This document shows, piece after piece, positions 49,570-60,210 of a DNA stretch of 64,000 nt. The position numbers and the translations under genes are program-made. Source of the stretch: Diplonema japonicum. Taxonomy: Eukaryota > Euglenozoa > Diplonemea > Diplonemida > Diplonemidae. The stretch is from NCBI GenBank assembly GCA_964019335.1, contig OZ025751.1, positions 62,001-126,000 on the forward strand, given 5' to 3'. The notes under the pieces were generated by a model. The model searched no databases and was not told the DNA's origin. It worked only from the letters and a program-made list of their open reading frames with translations. Each line of letters starts with the position of its first letter. The stretch's first letter is position 1.

Positions 49570-51250
49570 TTTTTCCCCTCTTTTTTTTTTTTTTTTTTTG
49601 AAGCAAAACGAAAATATAAAAAAAAAAAAAAAAAAAAAAAAAACAAGGCCAAAACTTTTTTTAAAAAGAAAAAAAAAAGGAAGGGGGGAAGTATGAAGCA
49701 TGAAACGGGGGGGGAAGAGGGGGGGGAAAAAAAATAAAAAATAAAAAGCGGGTGGGAAGGGGAGGGGAGAGAGAAATTCTGAACACCGTATATGTAGGGG
49801 GGGAAAATGGGGGGCAGACAAAAAAAAAGAGGGGAAGGAGAAAAAGAACTTTGGAGGTTATAGAGAAGGTCTAGGCAAAGGGGTGGGGAAAAAAAACTGA
49901 TTGGAGAAGAAAAAAAAAAAAGACAGCCTAGTGGGGGGGGGAAAAGGAAGTAAAAGTTACGAGAAAAGTAACCGGAAAAAAAAAGGGGGGAAAGGGTGGG
50001 GGGAACAAGGGAAGGGGGTGTTTTTTTTTTTTGGGCCTGGGCGTACCGAGCCAAAAGCAATAGAACAAGAGAGAAAAAAAAAAGGGGGGGAGGATGGATG
50101 GGTGCGAAATTGGACTACATTTGGAAGGGGGTTGTTGGCGAAGTACTAAGAAAAAAGGAAAAAAAAATTGAAAAAAAAAAAAATAGAGAGAGAGAAGAGA
50201 GAGAGAGGAAAAAAAAGGGAGCAAAGTAAAAAAAGCACGTGGAGTCAGGAAACGGAAGTTTTTTTTATCCTCCCACCACAATGCAATTCTTATTTTCTTC
50301 CCATTCCCCCCCCCCCCCCCCCCTCCCTCCCCCTCCCTTTTTTTTCTTCTTTTTCCTCTTTCGTACTCCTGCCATCAATCTGGGAGAAAAACCAGTGGGT
50401 AGAATGTGAGAAAGGGGTGGGGGGGAAAAAGTGAATATACGGGACCAGAGGAAAAAAAAAAAAAAAAAACGGGGTTAAAAAAAAAAAGAAAGAAATCGTG
50501 TACAGGAAGAAAAGGGGCCCAGGAAAGAGTAAGGAATGATGAGGGGGTAAAAAAAAATCTCTTTTTTTTTTGCCCTCTTTTTTCCCTTTCTCAATTCACT
50601 CTATAGATGGTTGTAATATTTTTATTTTTTTTCATCGGAGAAAAGTTGTTTTTTTTTCAATCAAAAAGTTGGGTGAAGGTAAATGGGGGGGGGGGGGGAA
50701 GAGAAGAAGTGACAAAGCGACTTTTACATTTTATTCACATCGATAAGGAAAATCCCCCCCCCCCCCTTTCTCACCTCATTGATGCCTGTGAGCATAGCTC
50801 CTCTCATTTTTTATCTTACTTTTTTTTTTTTACATGTTCACTCTTCTAAGTCCGTGACCGTCTTTCTATTCATCATTTTTTCGTCAACTCTATCTTTTTT
50901 TTTTTATATTGCCAATGTGAATTGTAAAAATCGAAAGTCCTTTTTATTTGTTTTCATTTTTTTTTTCTTCCTTCTTCGTGGGAGAGATGGAAGGGCCTTC
51001 TTTTTTTTTCCTCCCACCACCCTTCTCTTTTTTTCCTTCTCCAAAAAAAAAAAAAAAATGACGAATGAAAAAAAAAAAAAAAAATGGGGGGAACAAAAAA
51101 AAATATTACAAAAAAAAAAACGGGATTCTTTTGTTGTGAAAGAAAAAAAAAAAAAAGAGTTATACAAAAAGGGGGGGGGATAAAAAATACACTCATATGG
51201 GGGGAGAAGGAAGGGGGGGATTTTTTTTTTTTTTTTTTTATAATGAATAT
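49510..51250. other. Low-complexity intergenic DNA with a (TA)n microsatellite at 49539-49561
   Basis: Nearly all runs of A, G, C or T, including a C-run at 50308-50323. Frames here are Lys-, Phe- or Pro-rich artefacts on both strands. No gene seen. Confidence 0.75.
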
Positions 51251-51767
51251 TTACCAAGGGCGTTGGGGTTCCGCCACCACCATCAGGATTTCAATAAAGG
51301 CCCAGTACCACATCGCGAGGTACAAGTAGTAGAAAATGAAAAGCAGCAAGATAATGCACCAATCACCCAGAGTGGTACCACAGCATAGGGTTTGACCATC
51401 AGGGTCAGATGTAACAAGATTCGCAGGGTGACAAAGCTTCACGCACTCAACGCAGGGCTCCAAGTAAGTTTCAACGAAGGTAGCTTCGTGGGGCGCTTCC
51501 TCATTTTCCTGTTCTTCAGCAAGCCTCTCCTTCTCCTTCCTTTTCTCCTCTTCCCTCCTTGCCGCTACACCCACGTTGTAGGCATCCCGTTCTTCAGCCC
51601 CAGTGTCAGGGAACCTAGTTTCAACTTTCGGAAGCTGCAAAAAAAAATTGTCCCCCCCCCCCTCTACATACAGCGGCTCCCGAGTACGATGTCCACTGGT
51701 TGGACAAACCTTCCTGGAACACTGCTGCTGTTGATGCATATTTCGCATCCTTTTGTGTGTGTGTGTG

Positions 51768-51798
<31 letters not shown>

Positions 51799-52226
51799 TT
51801 TCAAATAATACATCAGGGATGTTTTCCAGCTTGATTTCGTTCTCAGGCGACATAACCAGCAGACCCCCCGGTGCGACGGAGGAAAGCTGTAGTATGGTAT
51901 GATTATTAATTATTATTATTTTTTTTTTTTTATTTGCATACCCCCTTCTGAGCAGCCTGCCCCATGGCAAATGCCTCCCTTACGCTGGGAGTTTCAGGCA
52001 CTCGCAGGGTGGCGGTCACCTGGGTCACGCTGTTCGCTGCCCTTGCGTTCCACTGATTTTTTTTTTTTTTTCCCTTGGTTTGTCACATACTGCGTCGTCA
52101 ACACCGTTGAGGAAGCACGTCCTGAGCGCCTCCCTGTAGCACTTGTTTGACGCAAGCTTCTTGCCGGCACCACCTTCGTACAGAGCGTACTCAACGGGCA
52201 CCTGAGAAGAGGGAAAGGTGGGGGAA

Positions 52227-52259
<33 letters not shown>

Positions 52260-53050
52260 CCACATACAGAGCACAGCTTGAAAGTTTCAATGTTCACCTT
52301 GGACCAGTCATTCTCGCTGATGGTGATGCACACTGCCTCCTTACCCCTCTTGTAGGCCTCCCTCAGCTCCAAGGTCGACGGGACCGCCTCGTTAGGCTTC
52401 AGGTTCTGTTTTTTTTTTTTTTTTTTTTTTTTTTTTTCCAAGAATTTTTTTTTTTATATCCATACCACGGAAATACCACAGTTGTAGGCCCACCTGAGAA
52501 GGTCGGAACGGGCCCTGCCCAGTTCGCCGAGAGTAGGTTCGTGGGAAAGGCCGGCGACGGTGGTTGTGTCGTCAGCAGGGGTGAGGATGCTCTGGGGGGA
52601 CTGGGCCTGAAGACCAGCCTGGTAAGCGGCACGGACACCACCGTTGGCATCAGGGAAGAGAATGGATAGAGGAGTGGACTGACCGAGACCAAGGAAACCA
52701 TTGGCTGCCGCGTTCTCAAGGGCGGTACCCTTGTCGCCGAACTCAGCAATGCCCTCAAATGGAGGTCCACGGCTGTCCTGCCTCCACTTGTCCCCTGCCC
52801 CTTCGAGCTCCACCGCGCTCCTCTCCCCAACAGTGAAGTAAAACTGGCTTCCGCTCTTCACACCCGAAGGCACGAGAAGCACACAGGACCCGTCCTCATT
52901 CGTGACATACACTTTCGTTTCCACCTTATCCTGGATACCAAGCTTTGCTCTCAGGGAGTCGTAGTTGCTTGCCTGGGTGGTGTCATCCACCGTAAGGGTC
53001 TGCTTGGAGTACCCGCTGGTCCTGGGCTCAATCTCTATGGTCACAGACAT
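51251..53050 (-). CDS. Seven-exon protein with C-terminal membrane hairpin, unknown family (493 aa)
   Basis: Exons: 52466-53050, 52268-52405, 52091-52201, 51942-52052, 51812-51886, 51672-51749 and 51251-51634. All exon lengths are multiples of three, so all six introns are phase 0. Introns are 60, 66, 38, 55, 62 and 37 nt; donors are GTATGG, GTATGT, GTATGT, GTATGC, GTATTA and GTATGT. The joined frame is 494 codons. The N-terminal ~90 residues (MSVTIEIEPRTSGYSKQ) look like a small beta domain; the middle is Ala-rich; a charged coiled segment (REEEKRKEKERLAEEQE, ~390-410) precedes a Cys-rich knuckle (CVECVKLCH, CCG) and a C-terminal hydrophobic stretch (IILLLFIFYYLYLAMWYWAF) ending at the stop. 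A tail-anchored or hairpin membrane protein is inferred. Confidence 0.85.
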
Positions 53051-53203
53051 TTTTTTTTTCTTTCTCTTTTTTTTTTTTTTTCCCCTTCCTTTTTTTTTAT
53101 GTGGAAAAAAACGCGGGCGGGAAGAAAAAAAAAAAAAAAAAAAAAAAAACTAGCTGATAAACCATCGCGTTCTACTAGAAGTTGGGAAAGAGAGGACGGA
53201 ACG

Positions 53204-53241
<38 letters not shown>

Positions 53242-53251
53242 AAGTAAATAC

Positions 53252-54229
53252 TCAGATACTATGGTAGAAAGAGCTCACTTTTTCGACGAAAGCATCCGGC
53301 TGCGCGTTGAACAGCTGGGAGTGTCCTGCAGCGGGGTACCATTCGTCCACAATGTCCGAGCCTACAGCGGCGGCCAGCCTCTGCGTGTGGGAAATCGGCA
53401 CAAAGTGATCGTCTGTTCCGTGCATGAACAAAACAGGAACCGTGAGGGTGTGGGCAATAGAGATGGGAGAGTGTCTGTCAGGGTCATACCCCATTCTGCT
53501 CAAAGCGAGGTTGTGGACAAGGTGGAGGTAAGATGTGGGAACATACGAACGAAGATCTAAAAGTGGGCCTATGAAAGGGTTGGATTCCCGAGCTTTTTGG
53601 GTGGATCTCTCAAGCAGGGGGTCAGGAGCGTGCCCGGACACCTTGTCGAAAACTTTATCCAGAGAATGCTGGATCACTTCTGACCCGCAGCAAAACGGGT
53701 TTTCAAGGATCAAACCATGGATGCTAGACTGCAACTTTGCAGCAGCCAGCATTGCAGATGAGGCTCCTTGAGATGTACCCATTATAACAATTTTCTCGCC
53801 CCCGTTTGATTTTGCGATTTTAACGGCTTCGAGGATGTCTTCATGCTCCTGTACTCCCATTGTGATGCCGCTTTCTTTTGAGACGTCCGTTAAGAGAATG
53901 CTCGCGCTGGTGGTGCGGCGTAGTTCGTTCAGATATTTCAGCATTTCACGTTTGTCATTGCCTGCTCCGTGCACGCCGACAATCCACTCTGAGGACTCCT
54001 TGTCGCCTCGGACCCACCAGTTGTCAGAGATTTGCTCATAGTCCAAACCCCAGTCTTGCTTAGGGTCCGTGGCCTTGCCCATGAAGAAACCCTGCTTCCG
54101 CCGCTCCGGGATCGCGGCGTCCTTCTCCTTGGGCATCCACGAAGGGAAGATAATGTAATCAGTCAAAGAATACGCACTTCCCACAGTGCACCCGAAGGCA
54201 CCTGTGATCACCGCTGCTGAGCGGGCCAT
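53252..54229 (-). CDS. Alpha/beta hydrolase (325 aa)
   Basis: The N terminus (MARSAAVITGAFGCTVGSAY) is a likely signal or anchor. The hydrolase core shows VGVHGAGNDK (oxyanion region), the nucleophile elbow IMGTSQGASSA, the acid in FMHGTDDHFVP and the catalytic His in PAAGHSQLF, so the triad is complete. The spacing and the GTSQGA elbow place it among serine hydrolases of the ABHD/BEM46-like or dipeptidyl-peptidase-related groups; the substrate is unknown. The upstream coding strand reads AATCTACAG, G, a run of A and ATG, again a candidate acceptor followed by a poly(A) leader. It is distinct from the hydrolase at 23380-24267: no shared motif beyond the fold. Confidence 0.86.
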   Translation of the reverse strand: MARSAAVITGAFGCTVGSAYSLTDYIIFPSWMPKEKDAAIPERRKQGFFMGKATDPKQDWGLDYEQISDNWWVRGDKESSEWIVGVHGAGNDKREMLKYLNELRRTTSASILLTDVSKESGITMGVQEHEDILEAVKIAKSNGGEKIVIMGTSQGASSAMLAAAKLQSSIHGLILENPFCCGSEVIQHSLDKVFDKVSGHAPDPLLERSTQKARESNPFIGPLLDLRSYVPTSYLHLVHNLALSRMGYDPDRHSPISIAHTLTVPVLFMHGTDDHFVPISHTQRLAAAVGSDIVDEWYPAAGHSQLFNAQPDAFVEKVSSFYHSI

Positions 54230-54252
54230 TTTTTTTTTTTTTTTTTTTTTTC

Positions 54253-54255
54253 CTG
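54253..54255 (-). promoter_or_regulatory. Candidate splice-acceptor CAG with poly(A) leader, alpha/beta hydrolase
   Basis: TCTACAG on the coding strand is followed by G and more than 20 A to the ATG at 54229. Confidence 0.45.
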
Positions 54256-54672
54256 TAGATTTTTTTTTTTTTCAGAAAAAAAAAAACAAGAAAAAAAAAA
54301 ACATAGCTATACAGAGAGAAAAAAAAAACAGAGGGGAGGGGGGGGATAAAAAAAAAGCAGGGAAAATTGACAAGAGAAGAATAATACGAAGGGGGGGAAC
54401 GGGGAGGGGAGGGGGGGGGATATGAAACAACAACGGACTTTCGTTCATTTCTTTTTCCTCTGCATTTTTTTCCCCTCCTCCCACTTTTTTTCCCCCTTAA
54501 AAAGAAAGGGGGGGGGGGAAGGAAATGGGAGGGGTGGAAAGAGGAAAACAAGGAAAGAGATAAAAAAGAAAAATAATTGTTTTTTTTTTTTAAAAAGAAA
54601 AACTAAAAATCTAATTGAATAACACCAAGAAAAAAAAAAGAATGACACCTCTATAATTTTTTCTCCCCCTAA

Positions 54673-55981
54673 TCACTCAGCACGCCACGGGCGAGAAGTA
54701 TGCGCACCCAGATGTGCCTCCAAGTTCTAAAAAAAAAAAATTAAAAAAAAAAAAAAAAACACACCTGTTTTTCAGCACTCCTTTTTGCCCATTCAGGATT
54801 TTCAGGCATCCCGGAGGGCGCTCCAGGATACCCCGCCATCGGCGTGTTTTGGTACATTGGTGGAGACGACGATCCCTGACGACCGCTAGGACTGTACATT
54901 TTTTTTTTTTTTTTTTGTTAAAATTTCCCATCCCCCCCCCGGACACACACCCTCCATAACTAGCGTCTTCCTGATTCGCAGGGTGGAGCATCGTGTTGTC
55001 AATAATAGCAGTGGAGATCCTTTCAGAAAAAAGACCCCTCTGAGGCAACCCTCCTCCTTGCAGCAACGCCAAGGGCGACTCTTCCGACAAAGATGTAACC
55101 TCTTTAGCCAAATGATGGTGCTCGGAAACAGTGGGAACAAACGAAGGCGGGGACAATGGTTTCTGCAAAGCTTTGATAGACCTGTCGCGTCTGCCTAGTT
55201 GGAACTCTTGGCACACGGTCACCTCGTTGGTCCAGTTCTTTCCGGTGTACTTTCCGTTTTCACGTTTTTCATTACTTCTTCGACGAGCTTCGCGTTGCCT
55301 TTCAACGAATTCATCATAGCCCCACGCCCTGCCAGTCCCACCGTAGATCGAGCCTGATTTTTGTTCCCAGGAATAAGGGACTTTGCTGGATCTTGTTTGA
55401 GGTGTGAACGGACAGCCTTCTACTTTTTTTTCCTCGTTTTTCTTCCGTTCCTCGTCGAGCTTCTGTTCTCTCCGCCTTGCCCACTGCGACACCCTGTCGT
55501 AAACCTTCAAAGGATGCGCTGTTTTCGGTATGTTTCTGACAGGTGTCCTTGCCAACATGTCTTGCTGTTGCTGCTGTTGTTTCTTCGTTGCTGTCATTGA
55601 GCTGCCACCGCCCCTCACCGGTGTTGTTTTCGGTGCGGTGCTGGTTTTTCTTGCAGGGGTGGTCCCTGTCATGAACGGGTCAAAGTGATGCGGCCCCGCA
55701 TCGTCGTAAATTGGTCCAGAAGGAACGTCCATGATACCAGGGACGGCTTTCGAAGACATTTGCTGGGTGTATGCCGGGGCTGGTGTTGCATGGGTCGGCG
55801 GGGGCGGGGAGACAGTTGATGGGATGAACCCTCCGAGATCCATGTCGTTCCCCCCTTCTTCAAGGGACACGCCAGCAGGAAGCAGCCCTGCCTCCCGTTG
55901 ATCCCGCTCGACGTTTTCTCTGAAATGACGCAGCGACTCGTTATGCTTGCGCATGGTCTCCTCAAGGTCGAAATCGTCCAT
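54673..55981 (-). CDS. Three-exon disordered basic protein with CPFTPQ motif (403 aa)
   Basis: Exons: 54951-55981, 54765-54891 and 54673-54726; introns are 59 nt (GTGTGT...ACAG) and 38 nt (GTGTGTTTT...TTTAG). The joined frame is 404 codons and avoids the homopolymer-derived residues that a straight read-through gives. The N-terminal half is Pro/Thr-rich with a Gln run. At about residues 165-205, VYDRVSQWARRREQKLDEER then EGCPFTPQTR matches a motif common in trypanosomatid and apicomplexan cytoskeletal proteins (charged helix followed by C-x-F-x-P). A second basic helix (EFVERQREARRRSNEKRENG) follows. The C terminus is Ser/Pro-rich and ends SRPWRAE. A cytoskeletal or flagellar location is inferred from the motif only. 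Confidence 0.78.
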
Positions 55982-56306
55982 TTTTTCCTTCTTCTTCTTT
56001 TTTTTTTTTTTTTTAAAAATACAACCGCCTTCCTTTTTTTTTTTTTTTTTTAATTGTGGGGATCCAAAAAAAAAAAAAAAGCGAATAAGGGGTGTAAGGG
56101 AAAAAAAAAAAACGAATTAGGATAGTAAAAAAAAAAAAAAAATAAATATGGTAACAAAAAAAATGGGAGGGGAACTAAAGGCATGTTTTTAGCCTGTGGG
56201 GGGGGTGGCAAAAAAAAGCTCCGACGCGTATAGTACAAATACCCCCCCCCCCCCTCCTTTCCCTCCATCGTGTAATCATATATCCCCCCCCCCCCCCCCC
56301 CCACTT
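55982..56306. other. Low-complexity spacer with two C-runs
   Basis: A-, T- and C-runs (C-runs near 56242-56254 and 56284-56302). No gene seen. Confidence 0.65.
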
Positions 56307-56819
56307 TTACACCTCAATCCCGGACACCAAACCACATGCAGTACTAAGGTAATGTGTGCCTGTGCCGATGACTCTGGTCTCATACACGTAAACACTCACA
56401 AGGAAGAGGGAGACCATCGGGAGCAAGCTGGGCAAGGATTGTGTGGGCTGAGGGTTGGATGGGAGGAGTAGGTTAAGTAAGATGCTCGCGGGTCTACCTA
56501 TAAGCTGGGTGAGCTCTTTCAGGAGAGATTCAAAGGCAGGGATGGGATCGCCTTCCGTTTCAGTATGTCTCGGGTACTGTGTGCCACCCAGGCCCTCTGC
56601 AGCACCTGCGAGACTGTCCACGTGCCAGGTGACCCGCTTCATCAGATCCTCGTCCTTCAGTATGCTGTTGAAAACCAACGCAAGCTCCCCAGCTGCTTCT
56701 TCACTCATGCCATGGTGCATCAGGTTTGTGCCTACCTTTTGCGCCACTTGTTGTTGTTGTTGTTGCTGCAGTTGTTCACACGGATGGAGCACCAACTCCG
56801 TTGTGCATGCTGTGTCCAT
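56307..56819 (-). CDS. Small protein with a C-terminal hydrophobic segment, unknown (170 aa)
   Basis: The ATG at 56819 (MDTACTTELVLHPCEQ) follows AAAAAAAT on the coding strand; the open extension upstream is low complexity. A poly-Gln run at residues 18-24 precedes a soluble helical part (to ~residue 115). A hydrophobic stretch around residues 132-148 (LPSLLPMVSLFLVSVYVYE) may be a membrane span, followed by ~20 residues. No family is recognised. Codon use and composition are normal for the window and the frame is free of homopolymers except the CAA/CAG run, which supports a real gene. Confidence 0.6.
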   Translation of the reverse strand: MDTACTTELVLHPCEQLQQQQQQQVAQKVGTNLMHHGMSEEAAGELALVFNSILKDEDLMKRVTWHVDSLAGAAEGLGGTQYPRHTETEGDPIPAFESLLKELTQLIGRPASILLNLLLPSNPQPTQSLPSLLPMVSLFLVSVYVYETRVIGTGTHYLSTACGLVSGIEV

Positions 56820-57483
56820 ATTTTTTTTTTTTTTTTTTGTCACACACACACACCCCTCCCCCCTCCTCCTGGGTTGTTCAGAATGTGTTTTGACATTGTA
56901 AAGAGAAAAAAAAAAAGAAGAAGAATGTCTTTGGTTGCCTCTAAAAAATCATTGATTTTCTGAGCAACTTCTTTTCTACGCTAACGTATGTTGCTTCCCT
57001 TCTGAGGGATGCATGGCTGCGGGTTTTGGTGGACTTCGCTCTGGTAAAAAAAAAAAAAAAGAAACAAATGGGGCTTTGGTTGCAACACTATTTGGCGTTA
57101 AGTGTGCAGCGTGGTGGGGGGTCTATCTTGTGTTGTTTAACAAACAAAAACCAAAAGGGGATGCACACGGGTTTTTTTTTTCGTCTCTTTTTTTTTTTAT
57201 CTCTCTTTTTTAAAAAAAAAATTTAATTTTTTTTTCCTTATACTTTACTGGGGTTTTTTTTTTTCCTTTTCTTAATGGTGGAAGAGATGGAAGGGAAGGG
57301 AAGGGAACCTCATGTACACCTCACGTAGGGAAAAACAAAGAACGAAAAAAAAGGTTTTTTTCTTCTTTTTTCCCAGCGTGATAATATCTTACGAATAGGG
57401 TGGGGGTAAAATAAAAGAAGAACAAAAAAAAAAAAAAAAACAAAAAAGATAATAATATATACAGCAACAACAACCAATATCGG

Positions 57484-57519
<36 letters not shown>

Positions 57520-57648
57520 AGTTTTGTTTGTGCGCGAGCGGGATTTTTTTGCCTAATAAAAAAAAAAATAGCTCATTATGCTGCCATCAACTAGTTTTTT
57601 TTTTTTTTTTTTTTTTTTTTCCACACTCCCCCCCTTCCCCCCCTTTTC
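56820..57648. other. Low-complexity DNA with a complex island at about 56925-57175
   Basis: The island has ordinary composition but no persuasive frame on either strand. The remainder is homopolymer, with a long A-run at 57485-57517. Confidence 0.5.
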
Positions 57649-58290
57649 CTATGTCTCGCCAAGCAGTGTCTCGTTCACAGCGTCCCGATACACCTCTGCA
57701 CTAACATTCCCGTTCAGAAATTGTTGAGAAAGCACTTTGAAGCTGGTGTAACGAGAAGGACTGTGCCGATAAAGATTATCTAAATTGTCTTGAAACGGGT
57801 TTTGTTGCTGGCTCTGTAGATTAGACGGCTGCACCCTTGAAGGTGACGATCTACCTCCATCGGCCGAGAGGACAGAATCCAGGGCACAGGAGTATGTGGG
57901 GTGGTCGAGGCGGCCTTCTTGGTACTTTGCATTGAGGGAGGCTACTGTTGTATTTAAATGGCGACGGACGCTCGATGGGGATTTGCTCCGTGATGCATCG
58001 CTCATAAGGCTTCCCGCCCGCTTGATGGGGACACTGCCGGGTTGCCTGTGGGATGAAGCAATACTTGTGCTTGACACCCACCCCTTGACAGGTGATTTCA
58101 CCTCTATTCTGTTCCCCGCCTCCCGACCCGTTTCCACCATGGTCCCTGCGGGTAGCATGGCCAAGAACTCGCTTTCTAAAGAAACCCCTTTCCTCACCGC
58201 CACACCCCTCGGGTTCGCCACAGTGTATCGCTGTCCATCAACCTCTACAGGACCTTTGCTTTTACTCCGGCTTCGACCTCGGGTGCTCAT
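57649..58290 (-). CDS. SH3b-like domain protein with basic Ser/Arg-rich regions (213 aa)
   Basis: MSTRGRSRSKSKGPVEV begins a short basic leader. Residues ~20-72 (YTVANPRGVAVRKGVSLESE, LPAGTMVETGREAGNRIEV, KGWVSSTS) follow the strand pattern of a bacterial-type SH3 domain, with the closing GWVS. A Ser/Arg/Lys-rich segment follows (SDASRSKSPSSVRRHL). The C-terminal half carries two helical KYQEGRLDHPTYSCAL / QQFLNGNVSAEVYRDAVN segments that look like a repeated motif of ~20 residues. A scaffold role, possibly in the flagellum or cytoskeleton, is a guess. An out-of-frame ATGTTATGA just upstream forms a two-codon upstream frame overlapping the start. Confidence 0.7.
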   Translation of the reverse strand: MSTRGRSRSKSKGPVEVDGQRYTVANPRGVAVRKGVSLESEFLAMLPAGTMVETGREAGNRIEVKSPVKGWVSSTSIASSHRQPGSVPIKRAGSLMSDASRSKSPSSVRRHLNTTVASLNAKYQEGRLDHPTYSCALDSVLSADGGRSSPSRVQPSNLQSQQQNPFQDNLDNLYRHSPSRYTSFKVLSQQFLNGNVSAEVYRDAVNETLLGET

Positions 58291-58299
58291 AACATTTGC

Positions 58300-58330
<31 letters not shown>

Positions 58331-58422
58331 GTCCTTGTTTTTATTATGTGGGAACGTAGGTGAGACAAAAAAAAAATTTTTTTTTTTTTTGGTAATAATC
58401 ACATTTTTTTTTTTCCTCCCAT

Positions 58423-60210
58423 TCACAACCCCTCCACCCGTTGGACCGTTTTCTCGCACAGATGCAGGGCCTCGGATATGCCGGCGTACATCCGGGTTTT
58501 CACGCACTCTACGGTTTTTTCCCGGTGGAGTTCGTTGAGGGCCTCCTCGGTGAGGCCGTCTCCGCTTGCCGAGATTGGTGTTTTTTTCGCCGGCTGTTTG
58601 GATTTTCCCGCGGGGGGGTTCTTGGAGTTTGGCTTCGAAAGAGGGTCCATCAAACCCAGAGATATCGCTGCTGCAGTGGACACTTCAGGAATCTCACATA
58701 CTATAGAAGAAACAACCTGGTACCAGGTGGAGTAAAGGTATCTGTTGTATTGTGTGCTTGGTTCATGCGCTGCTGCTGCCTTCATCGCCCTTAATGTGCA
58801 AAACATATCTGAGCGGGCCTTTCTGTCTGTTAAACCTTCGATACCCGCTTGTATGGTGGCTACGGCGCCGTCCCATGTCGAACCGGGGGAGGTTTTTTCA
58901 TATAGTTTTTCAAAATCACGGAAACTTTCTGGTGAAAACCACAGGTTCAGACCCTTGTTTTGTTCCGTGAATTTGGCCTTGTTTGTTTCTACCTTTGCAG
59001 ATTGTTCCGCTTTCAGTTCTTCAGGGGTTTTTTTGTCCCGTTCGGCCTGCTGTCGATCGCTGACGGAGAACGGATTGTCCTTCGATTTCTTATTCAGAAT
59101 GTCCAGAACCAAACGGTTTGCAATGTGTGTGTTTGTCCGGTTTGCGAAGGATGTGACTAGGTACTTCACGGATAATTCATCGTGTTCCTGTGTAGTGCAG
59201 ACGCCCCGAAGCATAACAGTGATTTTGTCTCTTCCGGAAGGAACGGTTTGGAGTTCCCAGGCCTGGCTTGCCACGCAAGGTTTGGCAGACCGGAAAAAGA
59301 ACGAAAACCCGTTCTCGTCGCCAGGTAGAAGAACCCCCGAGTTATTCTCCGCGAGGAGAAATTTAAACGGCGGGTTTGATGTTTCACACACACCTCCTTT
59401 CGAATTCCGCAGCTCCGATTTCACAACCGGTTTCCAACAATAATACACAGCCGTACTACCAAGGTTGGTCGCCTTCAAGGGTCTATGTGAAAGCTCGCCC
59501 GGAACAGATGAAAACGACAGCCGTTCTGAATCTAGTAAAAGCAACGGGCCTTGATATGGTGGTTCGTCCTGTGTCATGGACTGATTATCCGAAAGGCTTA
59601 AACTCACGCTTTGCGGGGTGTCTGCGTTGGGTTCTACGGCGGTGGTGTCACTGGTTGCCTCTCCCACAAATTGGAAATGTTGGATTGATGATGTCACATT
59701 TGAAGTCACTTCTTCAGTGGTTCGGGGAGGCGAGATTGCCTGTACTATGAGTTGACCGTCGCCCTCGCCGGCCCTGTGCGGGAATTTCTTCACGATGTGC
59801 TTTTTGTACTGCTTTTCCCGCCGTTGGAAATACTTCGAGCTTTTTGAAAGGGGGACCCTTCCGCTGGGCTGTGCCGGGATTATTTTGGTATACGCTGCAC
59901 CTTCTGCTGGATAACCGTCTTTGTTCGGGATCGGGCAATACAGAGGGTACGGGTAGTCCGTCCCGAATTTCACGTATCTAACGCCATCAGCCTGGCTTCG
60001 AAGGCTCATTTCCCAGCCCGCAGAACTTCTTGCAGCCTGTGGGACCGATGCTGTCAGGGAGTCGAGTTCCTCACCCCTCTCTCTCCACTGGTGTGACGTG
60101 TTGTGCAGGGATTGTGACCCGGGCCTTCCCACCTTTTCACCCAGTCTTTTCCCCAGCTCCGCCCAGCTTGCTTTTTGCAGCTCCCATTTTTCAAGGGCTT
60201 TTTCTTGCAT
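58423..60210 (-). CDS. MYCBPAP-like protein, probable axonemal central-apparatus component (595 aa)
   Basis: Single frame from MQEKALEKWELQKASWAELG. Residues ~225-345 form an ASH/MSP-type immunoglobulin-like domain: GPLLLLDSERLSFSSVPGEL, RPLKATNLGSTAVYYCWKPV, SGVLLPGDENGFSFFFRS and WELQTVPSGRDKITVMLRGV. This is the pattern of MYCBP-associated protein (MYCBPAP/AMAP-1), a conserved flagellar protein of the central apparatus. Flanking regions also fit: a WRERGEELD segment near the N terminus, and C-terminal helices including SFRDFEKLYEKTSPGSTWDG. The last ~80 residues are basic then helical. Presence of this gene and the EF-hand/WD40 gene points to a motile flagellum. The ATG follows an A run. 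Confidence 0.82.
   Translation of the reverse strand: MQEKALEKWELQKASWAELGKRLGEKVGRPGSQSLHNTSHQWRERGEELDSLTASVPQAARSSAGWEMSLRSQADGVRYVKFGTDYPYPLYCPIPNKDGYPAEGAAYTKIIPAQPSGRVPLSKSSKYFQRREKQYKKHIVKKFPHRAGEGDGQLIVQAISPPRTTEEVTSNVTSSIQHFQFVGEATSDTTAVEPNADTPQSVSLSLSDNQSMTQDEPPYQGPLLLLDSERLSFSSVPGELSHRPLKATNLGSTAVYYCWKPVVKSELRNSKGGVCETSNPPFKFLLAENNSGVLLPGDENGFSFFFRSAKPCVASQAWELQTVPSGRDKITVMLRGVCTTQEHDELSVKYLVTSFANRTNTHIANRLVLDILNKKSKDNPFSVSDRQQAERDKKTPEELKAEQSAKVETNKAKFTEQNKGLNLWFSPESFRDFEKLYEKTSPGSTWDGAVATIQAGIEGLTDRKARSDMFCTLRAMKAAAAHEPSTQYNRYLYSTWYQVVSSIVCEIPEVSTAAAISLGLMDPLSKPNSKNPPAGKSKQPAKKTPISASGDGLTEEALNELHREKTVECVKTRMYAGISEALHLCEKTVQRVEGL

Noticed and set aside
49527-51257. Numerous 60-180 codon frames between 49.5 and 51.3 kb
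   Set aside because: All consist of Lys, Phe, Pro or Gly runs encoded by homopolymers, on both strands, with no domain.
54677-54950. Straight read-through C terminus of the CPFTPQ protein
   Set aside because: It includes poly-Lys and poly-Phe derived from homopolymers. Two introns restore an ordinary Ser/Pro-rich sequence.
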